64,000 nt of DNA from the NCBI RefSeq assembly GCF_010499455.1, contig NZ_JAAGOH010000017.1, forward strand, positions 36,558 to 100,557. Direction: 5' to 3'. The DNA comes from Ideonella livida (GTDB taxonomy: Bacteria > Pseudomonadota > Gammaproteobacteria > Burkholderiales > Burkholderiaceae_C). The notes beneath the pieces were generated by a model that did no database searches, had not been told where the DNA came from, and saw only the letters and a program-made list of their open reading frames with translations. Within the stretch, counting starts at the first letter, position 1. The number at the start of each line of letters is the position of its first letter. Positions 15,729 to 23,340 of the stretch are shown in pieces. Both the position numbers and the translations under genes were made by a program.

Positions 15729-17717
15729 TCAATCTGCCGTGGCCGGCGCTCCCTTCTCGACCCGGCTCTGCAACGCCGAGAACGTGATGAGCTCGCCTGC
15801 CAACGCGCTGGCCGCGACGCTGGCCGGACTCGCGAGCCACACCTGGCCTGGTCCCGAACGTCCGGGGAAGTTGCGGTTGATCGCGCTCACCGTCACCTGG
15901 TCGGCCGATGTGGAGGATCCCGGTCCGCAGTTGGCGCAGGCGCCGCAACCGGGCATCAGCATCTCGGCTCCGGCCTGTTCGAACACGGCCAGCATGTCGC
16001 GTTCTTCGCAATAGCGCTTCACGTCCTGGGTGCCGAACTGCAGATAGAGGGAGACGTTCGGCTGCACCTTGAGCCCATGTTTCAATCCCCACGCGAAAAC
16101 CGCCAGGTACTCGTCGAAATCGGCGCGCTTGCCAGCGGTGCAGGAGCCGCCGTAGGCTATGTCGATGGGCACCGCTCGGCCGATCCTGCTGAATGGCATG
16201 CCGTTGCCCGGATCACCGGGCGCCGCGAACATCGGCTCGATGGCGGAGCAGTCGATCGAGATCGTGTGCTGGTACACCGCGCCCGCGTCGCTCTTCATCC
16301 ACGGCTCCAACTCGAAGTCCACGCCGCGGCGTTCCTTGAGGAACATGACCGTCTGCTCATCGGGCGCCACGATGCCGGTGAAACCACCGAGTTCCGCCAC
16401 CATGTTGGTGAGCGTGGCGCGGTCGTCCACCGACATGCGCTCGACCGCGGGTCCGGTGTACTCGAACACCATGCCGATGCCGCCGCCCTCCGCAATGAAG
16501 GGTGAGCGCAGGAGTTCCAGCACCACGTCCTTGGCGTGCACGCCCGGCTGGAGTTCTCCTTTGAGCTCGACGCGGCAGACCGCTGGGTGCTTGCACCGCA
16601 CGAGCCCCGTCACCCAGGCATTGGCCATGTCCGTGGCGCCCGCACCGAAGCACAGCGCGCCCAGCGCGCCAGAATGCGGGGTGTGCGAGTCGGTGCCGAC
16701 CGCCACCTGCCCGGGAAGGACATAGCGCTCGGCCATCATGGCGTGGCAAATGCCTTCCGACCCCAAGGTGCCCGGCATCGCGCCGTGGCCGATGACGCCG
16801 TAGTCCCTGACGAAATGGTCGTGTCCGTCTGCCAAGCCGCGCACGCCCTCCACCAGGCCCATCTTCTGGTGCACCGGGCTGCGCGTGACGTAGGTGAGGT
16901 GATCCTGGAACGCGATGATGGTGGCCGGGTCGTGCAGCGGGGCTGGCTTGCCGAAGGCGTCGTGCATCAGGTGCGCGGCCATCCCGGTGAAGTATTCGTG
17001 CGAGAAGCGCCAGTCCGTCTTCAGGAAGATGCCGTCGCCCACCTTGGGCGGCTGTGCATCCTCGGCCAGCCAGGGCGCGCTGACCAGATGGCGGTTGATG
17101 ATCTTGTGCACGAGGCTGAGAGGGCGGTCGCTCCCCGCGGGGGCCGGCCGTGCGGCCTGGCCTCGGAAGTTCTCCTTGGAGAGCGCAAGCAGACCACCTG
17201 CGCGAATGATCCGTTGTGTGAGTTCGTCGTGGCCTTCCGTGAACTCGCTCAGCGCGATGGCCTCTCCCCGCTGGATGCGCGCCACCAGCCCCAGATCGGT
17301 CGAGGTGAGGAGCCCCACGTTGTGCGCGTTCTGCCGATAGATGCGCTCGAAGCTTTCGGCGATGACCAACTGGATGCCCGCGCTCAACTCCGCCATCGGG
17401 CTGTTCTCCCGCGAGGACCCCTTGCCGTAGCGCTTGCCTCCAACGACGACCGCAAAGCCGCCCTGGCGCACGGCGCCTTTGCCGATCGGCATGACGCCGC
17501 CGGCCTGATAACCGACGTAAGGAAACTCGCCCAGGCGGTCGTCATAGACCGTCATGACGGTCGTCGGCGTGATCTCGTCGGTGGACACGTTGTCCCGCAA
17601 GGTGCCGGCCTGCTCCAGTGTGAAGTCGCCGCCCTCCAACTGCCGGGTGATGCGGGCGGGGTCGTCGCAGAGGAAAAGGATGCGTCCTTCGAAGGTGACA
17701 GAGGGGGTGTTCGGCAT
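15729..17717 (-). CDS. Aconitase-superfamily hydratase, swivel domain first
   Basis: 662 residues. The N-terminal part (about 1-200) is a LeuD/AcnB-like swivel domain (RDNVSTDEITPTTVMTVYDDRLGE, VVGGKRYGKGSSRENSP). The C-terminal part is the catalytic [4Fe-4S] domain with VGTDSHTPHSGALGALCFGAGATD, IAYGGSCTAGKRADF (Cys526) and MPGCGACANCGPG (Cys591, Cys594). The domain order is that of AcnB without its HEAT-like domain, not of AcnA. It should interconvert a hydroxy-acid and its unsaturated or isomeric form. It diverges from the GntR gene, and a shared 10-mer lies in the 81-bp gap. The substrate is unknown. Confidence 0.85.
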   Translation of the reverse strand: MPNTPSVTFEGRILFLCDDPARITRQLEGGDFTLEQAGTLRDNVSTDEITPTTVMTVYDDRLGEFPYVGYQAGGVMPIGKGAVRQGGFAVVVGGKRYGKGSSRENSPMAELSAGIQLVIAESFERIYRQNAHNVGLLTSTDLGLVARIQRGEAIALSEFTEGHDELTQRIIRAGGLLALSKENFRGQAARPAPAGSDRPLSLVHKIINRHLVSAPWLAEDAQPPKVGDGIFLKTDWRFSHEYFTGMAAHLMHDAFGKPAPLHDPATIIAFQDHLTYVTRSPVHQKMGLVEGVRGLADGHDHFVRDYGVIGHGAMPGTLGSEGICHAMMAERYVLPGQVAVGTDSHTPHSGALGALCFGAGATDMANAWVTGLVRCKHPAVCRVELKGELQPGVHAKDVVLELLRSPFIAEGGGIGMVFEYTGPAVERMSVDDRATLTNMVAELGGFTGIVAPDEQTVMFLKERRGVDFELEPWMKSDAGAVYQHTISIDCSAIEPMFAAPGDPGNGMPFSRIGRAVPIDIAYGGSCTAGKRADFDEYLAVFAWGLKHGLKVQPNVSLYLQFGTQDVKRYCEERDMLAVFEQAGAEMLMPGCGACANCGPGSSTSADQVTVSAINRNFPGRSGPGQVWLASPASVAASALAGELITFSALQSRVEKGAPATAD

Positions 17718-17754
17718 GGGCGACTCAGTATGTATCGGCTTTCGTATCGCTATA

Positions 17755-17764
17755 TGTATACGTA
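17755..17764. promoter_or_regulatory. Candidate GntR operator, copy 1 (aconitase/GntR divergent promoter)
   Basis: TGTATACGTA lies 37 bp upstream of the aconitase-like start and 34 bp upstream of the GntR start. The same 10-mer precedes leuC at 20671. Related half-sites (GTATCG near 17732 and 17744, GATACG near 17781) crowd the same 81-bp gap. FCD-type GntR proteins commonly bind GTATAC-centred palindromes, so autoregulation and control of both arms is inferred. Confidence 0.55.
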
Positions 17765-17798
17765 AAGGTATGGGGGTGATGATACGTTAGAATCAGCC

Positions 17799-18479
17799 AT
17801 GGGCAAGCTCAAGAAACCCCCTCAGGCAACAGCCAGCGATGTTGTTTACAACGCGTTGCAGCACAAGATCATCAACAACCTGCTTCCCGGCGGCAGCCAG
17901 CTGTTGGAGGAAGAGGTCGCGGCGGAAATGCATGTCAGCCGCACGCCTGTGCGCGCGGCGCTGGCGAGGTTGGAGGTCGAGGGGCTGGTGTATGCGGTGC
18001 GTCGGCACGGGTACCGGGTGACGCCGATCACCGTGCAGGACGTGCGCGAGATCTATCAGGTCCTGTCCCCGCTCGAGACGGTCGCGGCGGAGTTGCTGGC
18101 CGAGAAGGACCCCAACGGGCTGGAAGTGGATGCGCTGCAGGAGTGCATCGACCGCATGGATGCGGCGCTGAAGAACGACGACCTCCAGGCCTGGGCGGAC
18201 GCCGATGAGCTGTTCCATGCCCGCTTGGTGGATCTGTGCGGCAACAAGCGTCTGGCGCGGGCCGCCAAGTTGATGTTCGCGCAGTCGCATCGGGTGCGGT
18301 TGTTCGCGCTGCGACTGCGGGACAAGCCCGTCAATTCAGTGAAGGACCACGGTGCCTTGGTGGACGCGATACGGCAGAAGAGGCCGGCCCTGGCACGTGA
18401 GATCCACAGTGCCCATCGGGACTCCTGGACGGAGACGCTGGGGCAGATACTCGCTGATCTGAATATCCACCAGCTTTGA
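17799..18479 (+). CDS. GntR-family transcriptional regulator, FCD subfamily
   Basis: 226 residues. The N-terminal winged HTH (about 12-75) reads LQHKIINNLLPGGSQLLEEEVAAEMHVSRTPVRAALARLEVEGLV, the standard GntR signature. The C-terminal FCD domain is helical with metal/ligand positions in ADELFHARLVDLCGN, QSHRVRL, KDHGALVDAI and HSAHRDSW. FCD regulators usually respond to organic acids. Placed between the aconitase-like and leuCD genes, it is the probable repressor of both blocks, and its inducer may be a substrate or product of those hydratases. Confidence 0.92.
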   Translation: MGKLKKPPQATASDVVYNALQHKIINNLLPGGSQLLEEEVAAEMHVSRTPVRAALARLEVEGLVYAVRRHGYRVTPITVQDVREIYQVLSPLETVAAELLAEKDPNGLEVDALQECIDRMDAALKNDDLQAWADADELFHARLVDLCGNKRLARAAKLMFAQSHRVRLFALRLRDKPVNSVKDHGALVDAIRQKRPALAREIHSAHRDSWTETLGQILADLNIHQL

Positions 18480-18584
18480 TGGGCACCAAGCCGCCGGGAT
18501 CCGTGTGCGGCGGTGGTCAAGGTTTGTGCGGGGTGCCCATGCGGGTGTCAGGCGGACACCGCGCGGCGCCCCCTTGGGGGGGCG
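18479..18584. terminator. Inverted-repeat-rich gap between convergent gntR and leuD (possible bidirectional terminator)
   Basis: Arms ATGGGCACC (18479-18487) and GGTGCCCAT (18532-18540) enclose a smaller CCGCC/GGCGG pair, and a second hairpin CGCCCCC-TT-GGGGGGG lies at 18567-18582. Two genes converge here, so termination is expected. No T-tract follows, so a classical intrinsic terminator is not proven. Confidence 0.35.
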
Positions 18585-18604
18585 ATGTCGGCGAGGGCGT
18601 CGTC

Positions 18605-19225
18605 TCAGACCAGTGAAGCCCGGTCGTACAGCCAAGGCTGGCGCGTCTGCTGTGTGCGCTCGAACTCGCTGATCTTGGTCGCCTGCTCCAGGGTGATGCC
18701 GATGTCGTCCAGGCCGTTCAGCAAGCAGTATTTGCGGAACTCGGTGACCTCGAACGCGAATTGGCGGCCGTCCTCCAGCGACACCCTCTGCGAAGGCAGG
18801 TCGACGGTGACCTGACGTCCCGCCTTGGCTTCCTGCATCACCTGGCCCACTTCGTCATCGGTCAGGATCACCGGCAGCAGCCCATTCTTGAAGCAGTTGT
18901 TGTAGAAGATGTCCGCGAATGAGGGCGCGATGATGCTGCGGATCCCGAAGTCGTAGAGTGCCCAGGGCGCATGTTCGCGGGAGGAGCCGCAGCCGAAGTT
19001 CTCCAGCGCGACAATGAGTTTTGCCTCCCGCCAGGGAGCCTGATTCAACACGAAGTCCGGGTTTTCCGAGCCGTCGTCGAGGATTCGGTATTCGCGGAAC
19101 AGGCCCCAGCTGAGGCCGGTCTTGGTCACCCACTTCAGCATGTACTTGGGGGTGATCATGTCGGTGTTGATGTTGGGAATCGGCATGGGTGCCGCGTACC
19201 CTTGGATGGTGGTGAACTTTTCCAC
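18605..19225 (-). CDS. leuD: 3-isopropylmalate dehydratase small subunit (LeuD-type, probable paralogue)
   Basis: 206 residues, normal LeuD length. The swivel-domain motifs are IPNINTDMITPKYML, ENFGCGSSREHAPWAL and SFADIFYNNCFKNGLLPV. It pairs with the large subunit to hydrate and dehydrate 2-isopropylmalate or a similar malate. It begins 3 bp after the leuC stop. leuB, normally next in the leucine operon, is missing, and the control region is a GntR-type operator. A catabolic or specialised paralogue is therefore more likely than the biosynthetic enzyme. Confidence 0.9.
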   Translation of the reverse strand: MEKFTTIQGYAAPMPIPNINTDMITPKYMLKWVTKTGLSWGLFREYRILDDGSENPDFVLNQAPWREAKLIVALENFGCGSSREHAPWALYDFGIRSIIAPSFADIFYNNCFKNGLLPVILTDDEVGQVMQEAKAGRQVTVDLPSQRVSLEDGRQFAFEVTEFRKYCLLNGLDDIGITLEQATKISEFERTQQTRQPWLYDRASLV

Positions 19226-19228
19226 GGT

Positions 19229-20647
19229 TTACTTCCAGTTTCTGATGTCGACGAAACGGCCGGCGATGGCTGCCGCGCCGGCCATGGCCGGGCTGACGAG
19301 ATGGGTGCGGCCACGGGGGCCCTGGCGTCCGACGAAATTGCGGTTGGACGTGGAGGCGCAGCGCTCCTCGGGCTGGAGGCGGTCGGGGTTCATGGCAATG
19401 CACATCGAGCAGCCCGGTTCGCGCCACTCGAAGCCGGCATCGATCAGGATCTGCGCCACGCCTTCTTCTTCGGCCTGCCGCTTGACCAGTCCGGATCCCG
19501 GCACGACCAGCGCTTGGACGTGGGGCGCGACGCGCCGCCCTTCGACGAGCCTTGCCACCTCTCGCAGGTCCTCGATCCGGCTGTTGGTGCACGAGCCGAT
19601 GAACACCTTGTCGATCTTGATATCCGACATCTTCTGGCCGGCCTGCAGCCCCATGTACTCCAGCGCAGCCATGGCGGCCTGACGCGAGACATCGTCCTTG
19701 GCGGCTGCGGGATCCGGCACCACGTCCGTCACCTGCACGACGTCCTGGGGGCTGGTGCCCCACGTCACCATGGGGGCGACTTCAGAAGCATCGATCTCCA
19801 CCTCTGTGTCGTACACGGCGCCCGGATCCGACGGCAGCGTCTTCCAATACGCGAGCGCCTGCTCCCAGTGGTGCGCCTTGGGTGCGCCAGGCCGTCCCTT
19901 GATGTAGTCAAAAGTGGTGTCGTCCGGCGCGATGAGACCCGCCCTGGCGCCTGCTTCGATCGCCATGTTGGACATGGTCATGCGGCCTTCCATCGACAAG
20001 GCGCGCACCGCGGAGCCGGCGAACTCGATGACGTGTCCGGTCGCGCCCGCGGTTCCGATGCGGCCGATGATGGCCAGGACGAGGTCTTTGGCTGTCACCC
20101 CGGGGCGAAGGAGGCCGTGGCAGGTGATCCGCATGTTTCTGGAGCGCTTCTGGATCAAGGTCTGCGTCGCCAGCACATGCTCCACCTCCGACGTGCCGAT
20201 GCCCACCGCATAAGCGCCGAAGGCACCGTGGGTGGATGTGTGGCTGTCGCCGCACACGATGGTCATGCCGGGCTGGGTTAAGCCCTGCTCCGGGCCGACG
20301 ACGTGCACGATGCCCTGGCGTGGATCTTCATAGCCGAAGTAGGTCACGCCGAACTCACGGGTGTTCTTTCGCATCAGCGAGAGCTGCAGCTTCGCCTCCG
20401 GGTCTTCGACATCGTCGGTGCGGCCTGGTGTCGTGGGGATGTCGTGGTCCGCGACCCCCAGCGTGGCGTCCAGCCGGCGCACCTTCCGCCCTGCGCCGCG
20501 CAATCCGTCAAAGGGTTGCGGCGTGGTCACTTCGTGGACCAGGTGTTGATCGATATACAGCAGGGCAGTGCCGTCGGAGAAGTTGTGCAAGACATGGGAG
20601 TCCCAGATCTTGTCGTACAAGGTCCGTGGCGTAGCTTCTTTCATCAT
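19229..20647 (-). CDS. leuC: 3-isopropylmalate dehydratase large subunit (LeuC-type, probable paralogue)
   Basis: 472 residues, full length. The [4Fe-4S] ligands are Cys353 in [13 protein letters not shown] and Cys413/Cys416 in [11 protein letters not shown], with the 60- and 3-residue spacing of bacterial IPM isomerases. Active-site [13 protein letters not shown] is also present. Tandem ATGs at 20647 and 20644 follow GAGG; either may be used. The gene is led by a candidate GntR operator at 20671-20682 and is co-transcribed with leuD. By sequence it looks a competent IPM-type isomerase. The context, not the sequence, questions a role in leucine synthesis. Confidence 0.92.
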   Translation of the reverse strand: MMKEATPRTLYDKIWDSHVLHNFSDGTALLYIDQHLVHEVTTPQPFDGLRGAGRKVRRLDATLGVADHDIPTTPGRTDDVEDPEAKLQLSLMRKNTREFGVTYFGYEDPRQGIVHVVGPEQGLTQPGMTIVCGDSHTSTHGAFGAYAVGIGTSEVEHVLATQTLIQKRSRNMRITCHGLLRPGVTAKDLVLAIIGRIGTAGATGHVIEFAGSAVRALSMEGRMTMSNMAIEAGARAGLIAPDDTTFDYIKGRPGAPKAHHWEQALAYWKTLPSDPGAVYDTEVEIDASEVAPMVTWGTSPQDVVQVTDVVPDPAAAKDDVSRQAAMAALEYMGLQAGQKMSDIKIDKVFIGSCTNSRIEDLREVARLVEGRRVAPHVQALVVPGSGLVKRQAEEEGVAQILIDAGFEWREPGCSMCIAMNPDRLQPEERCASTSNRNFVGRQGPRGRTHLVSPAMAGAAAIAGRFVDIRNWK

Positions 20648-20670
20648 CGCGTCCTCAAGAAATATTTATG

Positions 20671-20682
20671 TGTATACGTATA
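20671..20682. promoter_or_regulatory. Candidate GntR operator, copy 2 (leuC promoter)
   Basis: TGTATACGTATA starts 24 bp upstream of leuC. Its last ten bases (20673-20682, TATACGTATA) form a perfect palindrome, and TGTATACGTA is identical to the copy at 17755. It lies in an AT-rich strip where a minus-strand -10 such as TAAATA would fall just downstream, so binding would block leuC transcription (inference). Confidence 0.55.
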
Positions 20683-20769
20683 AGGATTGTAGATGATGTG
20701 GGGCGCACCCGTCTGCGCTTCTGTTCTTGAGGGGCGGGGTCTCTCGCCCGGCGCGCAAGGACCAGCGGC

Positions 20770-21000
20770 GGGGCCACTCCGGCCAGCCGGTGCCGGACCA
20801 GCCCGCGGGCGTCATGTCTTCGTGGCCATCAACCGGGCCACACGCTGGGTGTTCATGGCCTCAAGGGCCACTAGGCGGTGGCGGCTGTGCGGGCTTCTTG
20901 AACGCGCTGGCCAAGGCCGCGCCGTTTCGCATCCGCACGCTGCTGACGGACAACGGCAAGGCGTTCACCGACCGCCTGTTTGCTTCAACGGCCGCCCGGA
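20770..21000 (+). pseudogene. IS481-type transposase remnant, frameshifted
   Basis: Three short stretches in different frames reconstruct part of an rve/DDE integrase core: VPDQPAG, then after a shift GRHVFVAINRATRWVFMA, then after a second shift GFLNALAKAAPFRIRTLLTDNGKAFTDRLF. The order and the RATRWVF and LTDNGxxFTDR motifs are those of IS481-family transposases. There is no intact start, stop or terminal repeat, and flanking sequence is unrecognisable, so this is an old, dead fragment. It occupies the 475-bp gap upstream of leuC and marks the right edge of the accessory stretch. Confidence 0.75.
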
Positions 21001-21053
21001 CCCTGAGACCCCGGTGCAGGCGCTCATGCGATGGCGCCGCTCCTCTCCCGAAG

Positions 21054-21077
21054 GATTCCAAAAGTCAATTTGGAATC
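21054..21077. terminator. 9-bp-stem hairpin downstream of phzF
   Basis: GATTCCAAA (21054-21062) and TTTGGAATC (21069-21077) form a perfect stem with a 6-nt loop, 45 bp beyond the phzF stop on the minus strand. It may end the five-gene amino-acid operon. No T-run follows, so it could also be a relic of the insertion element next to it. Confidence 0.4.
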
Positions 21078-21122
21078 ATCCGGGGCCTGACAGTGCAGTC
21101 GCCGTGCGGATCACCCCTCAGA

Positions 21123-22019
21123 TCACAGGCTCACCGTGCCGCTGATGCAGGCGGCCACGTCGCCACCCACCCACAGGGTGTCGCCGTCTTGTTCCAAATG
21201 CACGCGGCCGTCGCGGCCCAGGGCATGGCCTTGGGCGGCGGTGTAGCGGGTGGGGGCCAGGCCGGCGCCGATGAGCCATTGGCCCAGGCTGGCGTTGAGG
21301 CTGCCGGTGACCGGGTCTTCAAAGCCCTGACCTTCGCCGTCCAGCGGGCCACCCACCAGGGCGCGCACTTCAAACTGGGCGTCGGCCGGGGCACCGGCCT
21401 CACCGTCGTGCCACGGCGCCACCACGCCCAGCTTCAGGCCGCGCAGGGCGTCCCAATCGGGTTGCAGGGCGCGCACCTGGGCGCCGCTGGCCAGACGCAC
21501 TGCCGCCCAGCCGGGGCCGTTGTCCGCCCATTGGTGGCCCAGCAGGTCGGCTGGCGCCAGGCGCAGGGCCGTGGCGATCTGCGCCAGCAGCGCGTCGTCC
21601 AGTGGGCCGGTGCGGGTGCAGGGCGGGGCGGCAAAGGCCAGGCGGTCGCCTGCGCCGGGCTTGGCGCCCGGAGCCGGTGTACGGCGGATGCGGATCAGGC
21701 CGGCGCCGCATTCCTGCACCACCACGCCGGGCTTGCCCGGCAGGCCGCCGGCCGCCAGCCAGGCGCGGCAGCTGCCCAGCGTGGGGTGGCCAGCAAAGGG
21801 AAATTCCTCATGCGGCGTGAAGATGCGCACCCGGTAGTCTGCGCCGGGCTGGGTGGGCGAGAGCAGAAAGGTGGTTTCGCTCAGGTGGGTCCAGCGGGCG
21901 AAGGCGGCCATCTCGGCCGTGCTCAGGCCATCGGCATCGTGGACCACGGCGAGCGGGTTGCCGCGCAGGGGCGTGGCGGTGAAGACATCCAGCTGGGAGA
22001 AGCGGCGCAGGGTGGGCAT
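21123..22019 (-). CDS. PhzF family isomerase/epimerase
   Basis: 298 residues, normal length. The N-terminus FSQLDVFTATPLRGNPLAVVHDADGLS and the first-half HLSETTFLL (catalytic-type Glu), FTPHEEFPFAGHPTLGS and C-terminal GFEDPVTGSLNASLGQWL are hallmarks of the duplicated diaminopimelate-epimerase-like fold of PhzF. Known PhzF isomerises a dihydrohydroxyanthranilate, but most relatives have unknown substrates and there are no phenazine genes here. It is the last gene of the operon with lysE, eamA, an aminotransferase and a threonine dehydratase-like gene. Confidence 0.93.
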   Translation of the reverse strand: MPTLRRFSQLDVFTATPLRGNPLAVVHDADGLSTAEMAAFARWTHLSETTFLLSPTQPGADYRVRIFTPHEEFPFAGHPTLGSCRAWLAAGGLPGKPGVVVQECGAGLIRIRRTPAPGAKPGAGDRLAFAAPPCTRTGPLDDALLAQIATALRLAPADLLGHQWADNGPGWAAVRLASGAQVRALQPDWDALRGLKLGVVAPWHDGEAGAPADAQFEVRALVGGPLDGEGQGFEDPVTGSLNASLGQWLIGAGLAPTRYTAAQGHALGRDGRVHLEQDGDTLWVGGDVAACISGTVSL

Positions 22020-22053
22020 GGGGGGTGGGGTGGGCTGTGGCGAAGGGATGAAA

Positions 22054-22098
22054 GGGCGGGAGGAGCGGGAAGAGCGGGAAAGAGCGGGAAAGAGCGGG
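22054..22098. repeat. Short tandem repeat, AGAGCGGGAA units
   Basis: The 106-bp gap between the dehydratase and phzF genes contains about four copies of a 10-bp unit (clean at 22071-22080 and 22081-22090, degenerate on either side). It is a simple-sequence tract that may vary by slippage. Its distance to the phzF start is about 35 bp, so length changes could alter expression (inference). Confidence 0.6.
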
Positions 22099-22125
22099 CT
22101 CGTTCAGCCGCTGCAAAGGTGGCCG

Positions 22126-23193
22126 TCAGCGCGGCAGGGCCGGTGCCGGAGACGGCGCATCAGCAGGCGCACCAGCAGGCGCATCGGCCAACACCTGGGC
22201 CAGCAACGGCCGGTCGATGTTGCCACCGCTGAGGATGGCGGCCACCCGCAGTCCCTGCAGTTGGGCGGCCTCCTGGCGCACGGCGGCCAGCGCGGCGGCG
22301 CCAGCGCCTTCGGCCACGTTGTGGGTGCTCTCGAACACCCAGCGGATGGCCTGCGCCACTTCCTCGTCGCTCACGCTCACCACCCGGGCCAAGCCGGCGC
22401 GCAGGCGGGCCAGGGCTTCGGGGTGCGGGGTGCGGCAGGCCATGCCGTCGGCCAGCACGGTGCTCACCTCGGCGGGCAGGGGCAGGCCGGTCTCAAAGGC
22501 CCGCGCAAAGGCCGGGGCGCCGGTGCTGACCACGCCAATGATCTCGGTGGACAGCCCCAGCGCGTCACGCGCAGCCACCAAGCCGGCGGCCCCGGATCCC
22601 ATGCCGATCGGCACGTAGACCCGCTGCAAGTCAGGCTGGGCGGTGAACAGCTCCAGCGCATAGCTGGCCACACCGGCCACCAGATCGCCGTGGAAGCTGG
22701 GCACCATGTGGGCGCCGGTGTGGGCAGCAAAGGCCACGGCGGCCTCTACGGCGGCCTGAAAGTCTTGGCCGGCTTCCACCAGCTCGGCCCCCAGCGCGCG
22801 CATGGCGGCGTTCTTCTCGCGGCTGTTGCCTTGGGGCACAAAGATGGTGACGGGCAGGCCGTGGCGGCCGGCCGCAAACGCCAGCGATTGGCCGTGGTTG
22901 CCCCGCGTGGCGCTCACCAGTCCGCGGGGCGCTTCACCCGCGGCCGCCCAGCGTGCCATTTGGCGTTGTACGTACACCAGGCCCCCACGCACCTTGAACG
23001 CACCCAGCGGGGTGTGGTTTTCATGCTTGACCCACAGCGCGGCGCCGGCGGGCAGTGCCTGTTCCAACAAAGGCCAGCGGTACTGCGGCGTGGGTGGCAG
23101 CACGGCGTGCACGGTGTCGGCAGCGGCGCGCAAATTGGCGAGGCTGGGGGCCGCCGTTGGGGCGGAGGCGAAAAAGGAGGTGTCAGTGGTCAT
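22126..23193 (-). CDS. PLP-dependent threonine/serine dehydratase-like protein
   Basis: 355 residues, fold type II. The PLP lysine is in PLGAFKVRGGL, the phosphate and substrate loop in SATRGNHGQSLAFAA, the glycine-rich phosphate cup in IGMGSGAAGL, and SGGNID at the C-terminal end. There is no C-terminal ACT regulatory domain, so it would be a catabolic, non-feedback-inhibited type. It deaminates Thr or Ser to an oxo-acid, or eliminates from hydroxy-aspartate-like compounds. It sits between an aminotransferase and phzF in a MocR-linked operon. Confidence 0.9.
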   Translation of the reverse strand: MTTDTSFFASAPTAAPSLANLRAAADTVHAVLPPTPQYRWPLLEQALPAGAALWVKHENHTPLGAFKVRGGLVYVQRQMARWAAAGEAPRGLVSATRGNHGQSLAFAAGRHGLPVTIFVPQGNSREKNAAMRALGAELVEAGQDFQAAVEAAVAFAAHTGAHMVPSFHGDLVAGVASYALELFTAQPDLQRVYVPIGMGSGAAGLVAARDALGLSTEIIGVVSTGAPAFARAFETGLPLPAEVSTVLADGMACRTPHPEALARLRAGLARVVSVSDEEVAQAIRWVFESTHNVAEGAGAAALAAVRQEAAQLQGLRVAAILSGGNIDRPLLAQVLADAPAGAPADAPSPAPALPR

Positions 23194-23340
23194 GGCGGTG
23201 CGGATTAAAAAAGGGCGGCGCAGGGCGAGGCTGGCCCCACCGCCGGGCGGGCCGGCAGTGCAGGGGCAGTGAGAGGGGCGGCGGGGGCGGGGCGGCTCAG
23301 CGCCCCGCGTGGGGTGGGCCGATCAGGCTGACTAGGCCGA

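Noticed and set aside
18605..20647. Reading leuC-leuD simply as leucine biosynthesis genes
   Set aside because: Sequence motifs alone fit, but leuB is absent and the regulator and operator are GntR-type, so the plain assignment is not safe. Kept as a paralogue with lower functional certainty.
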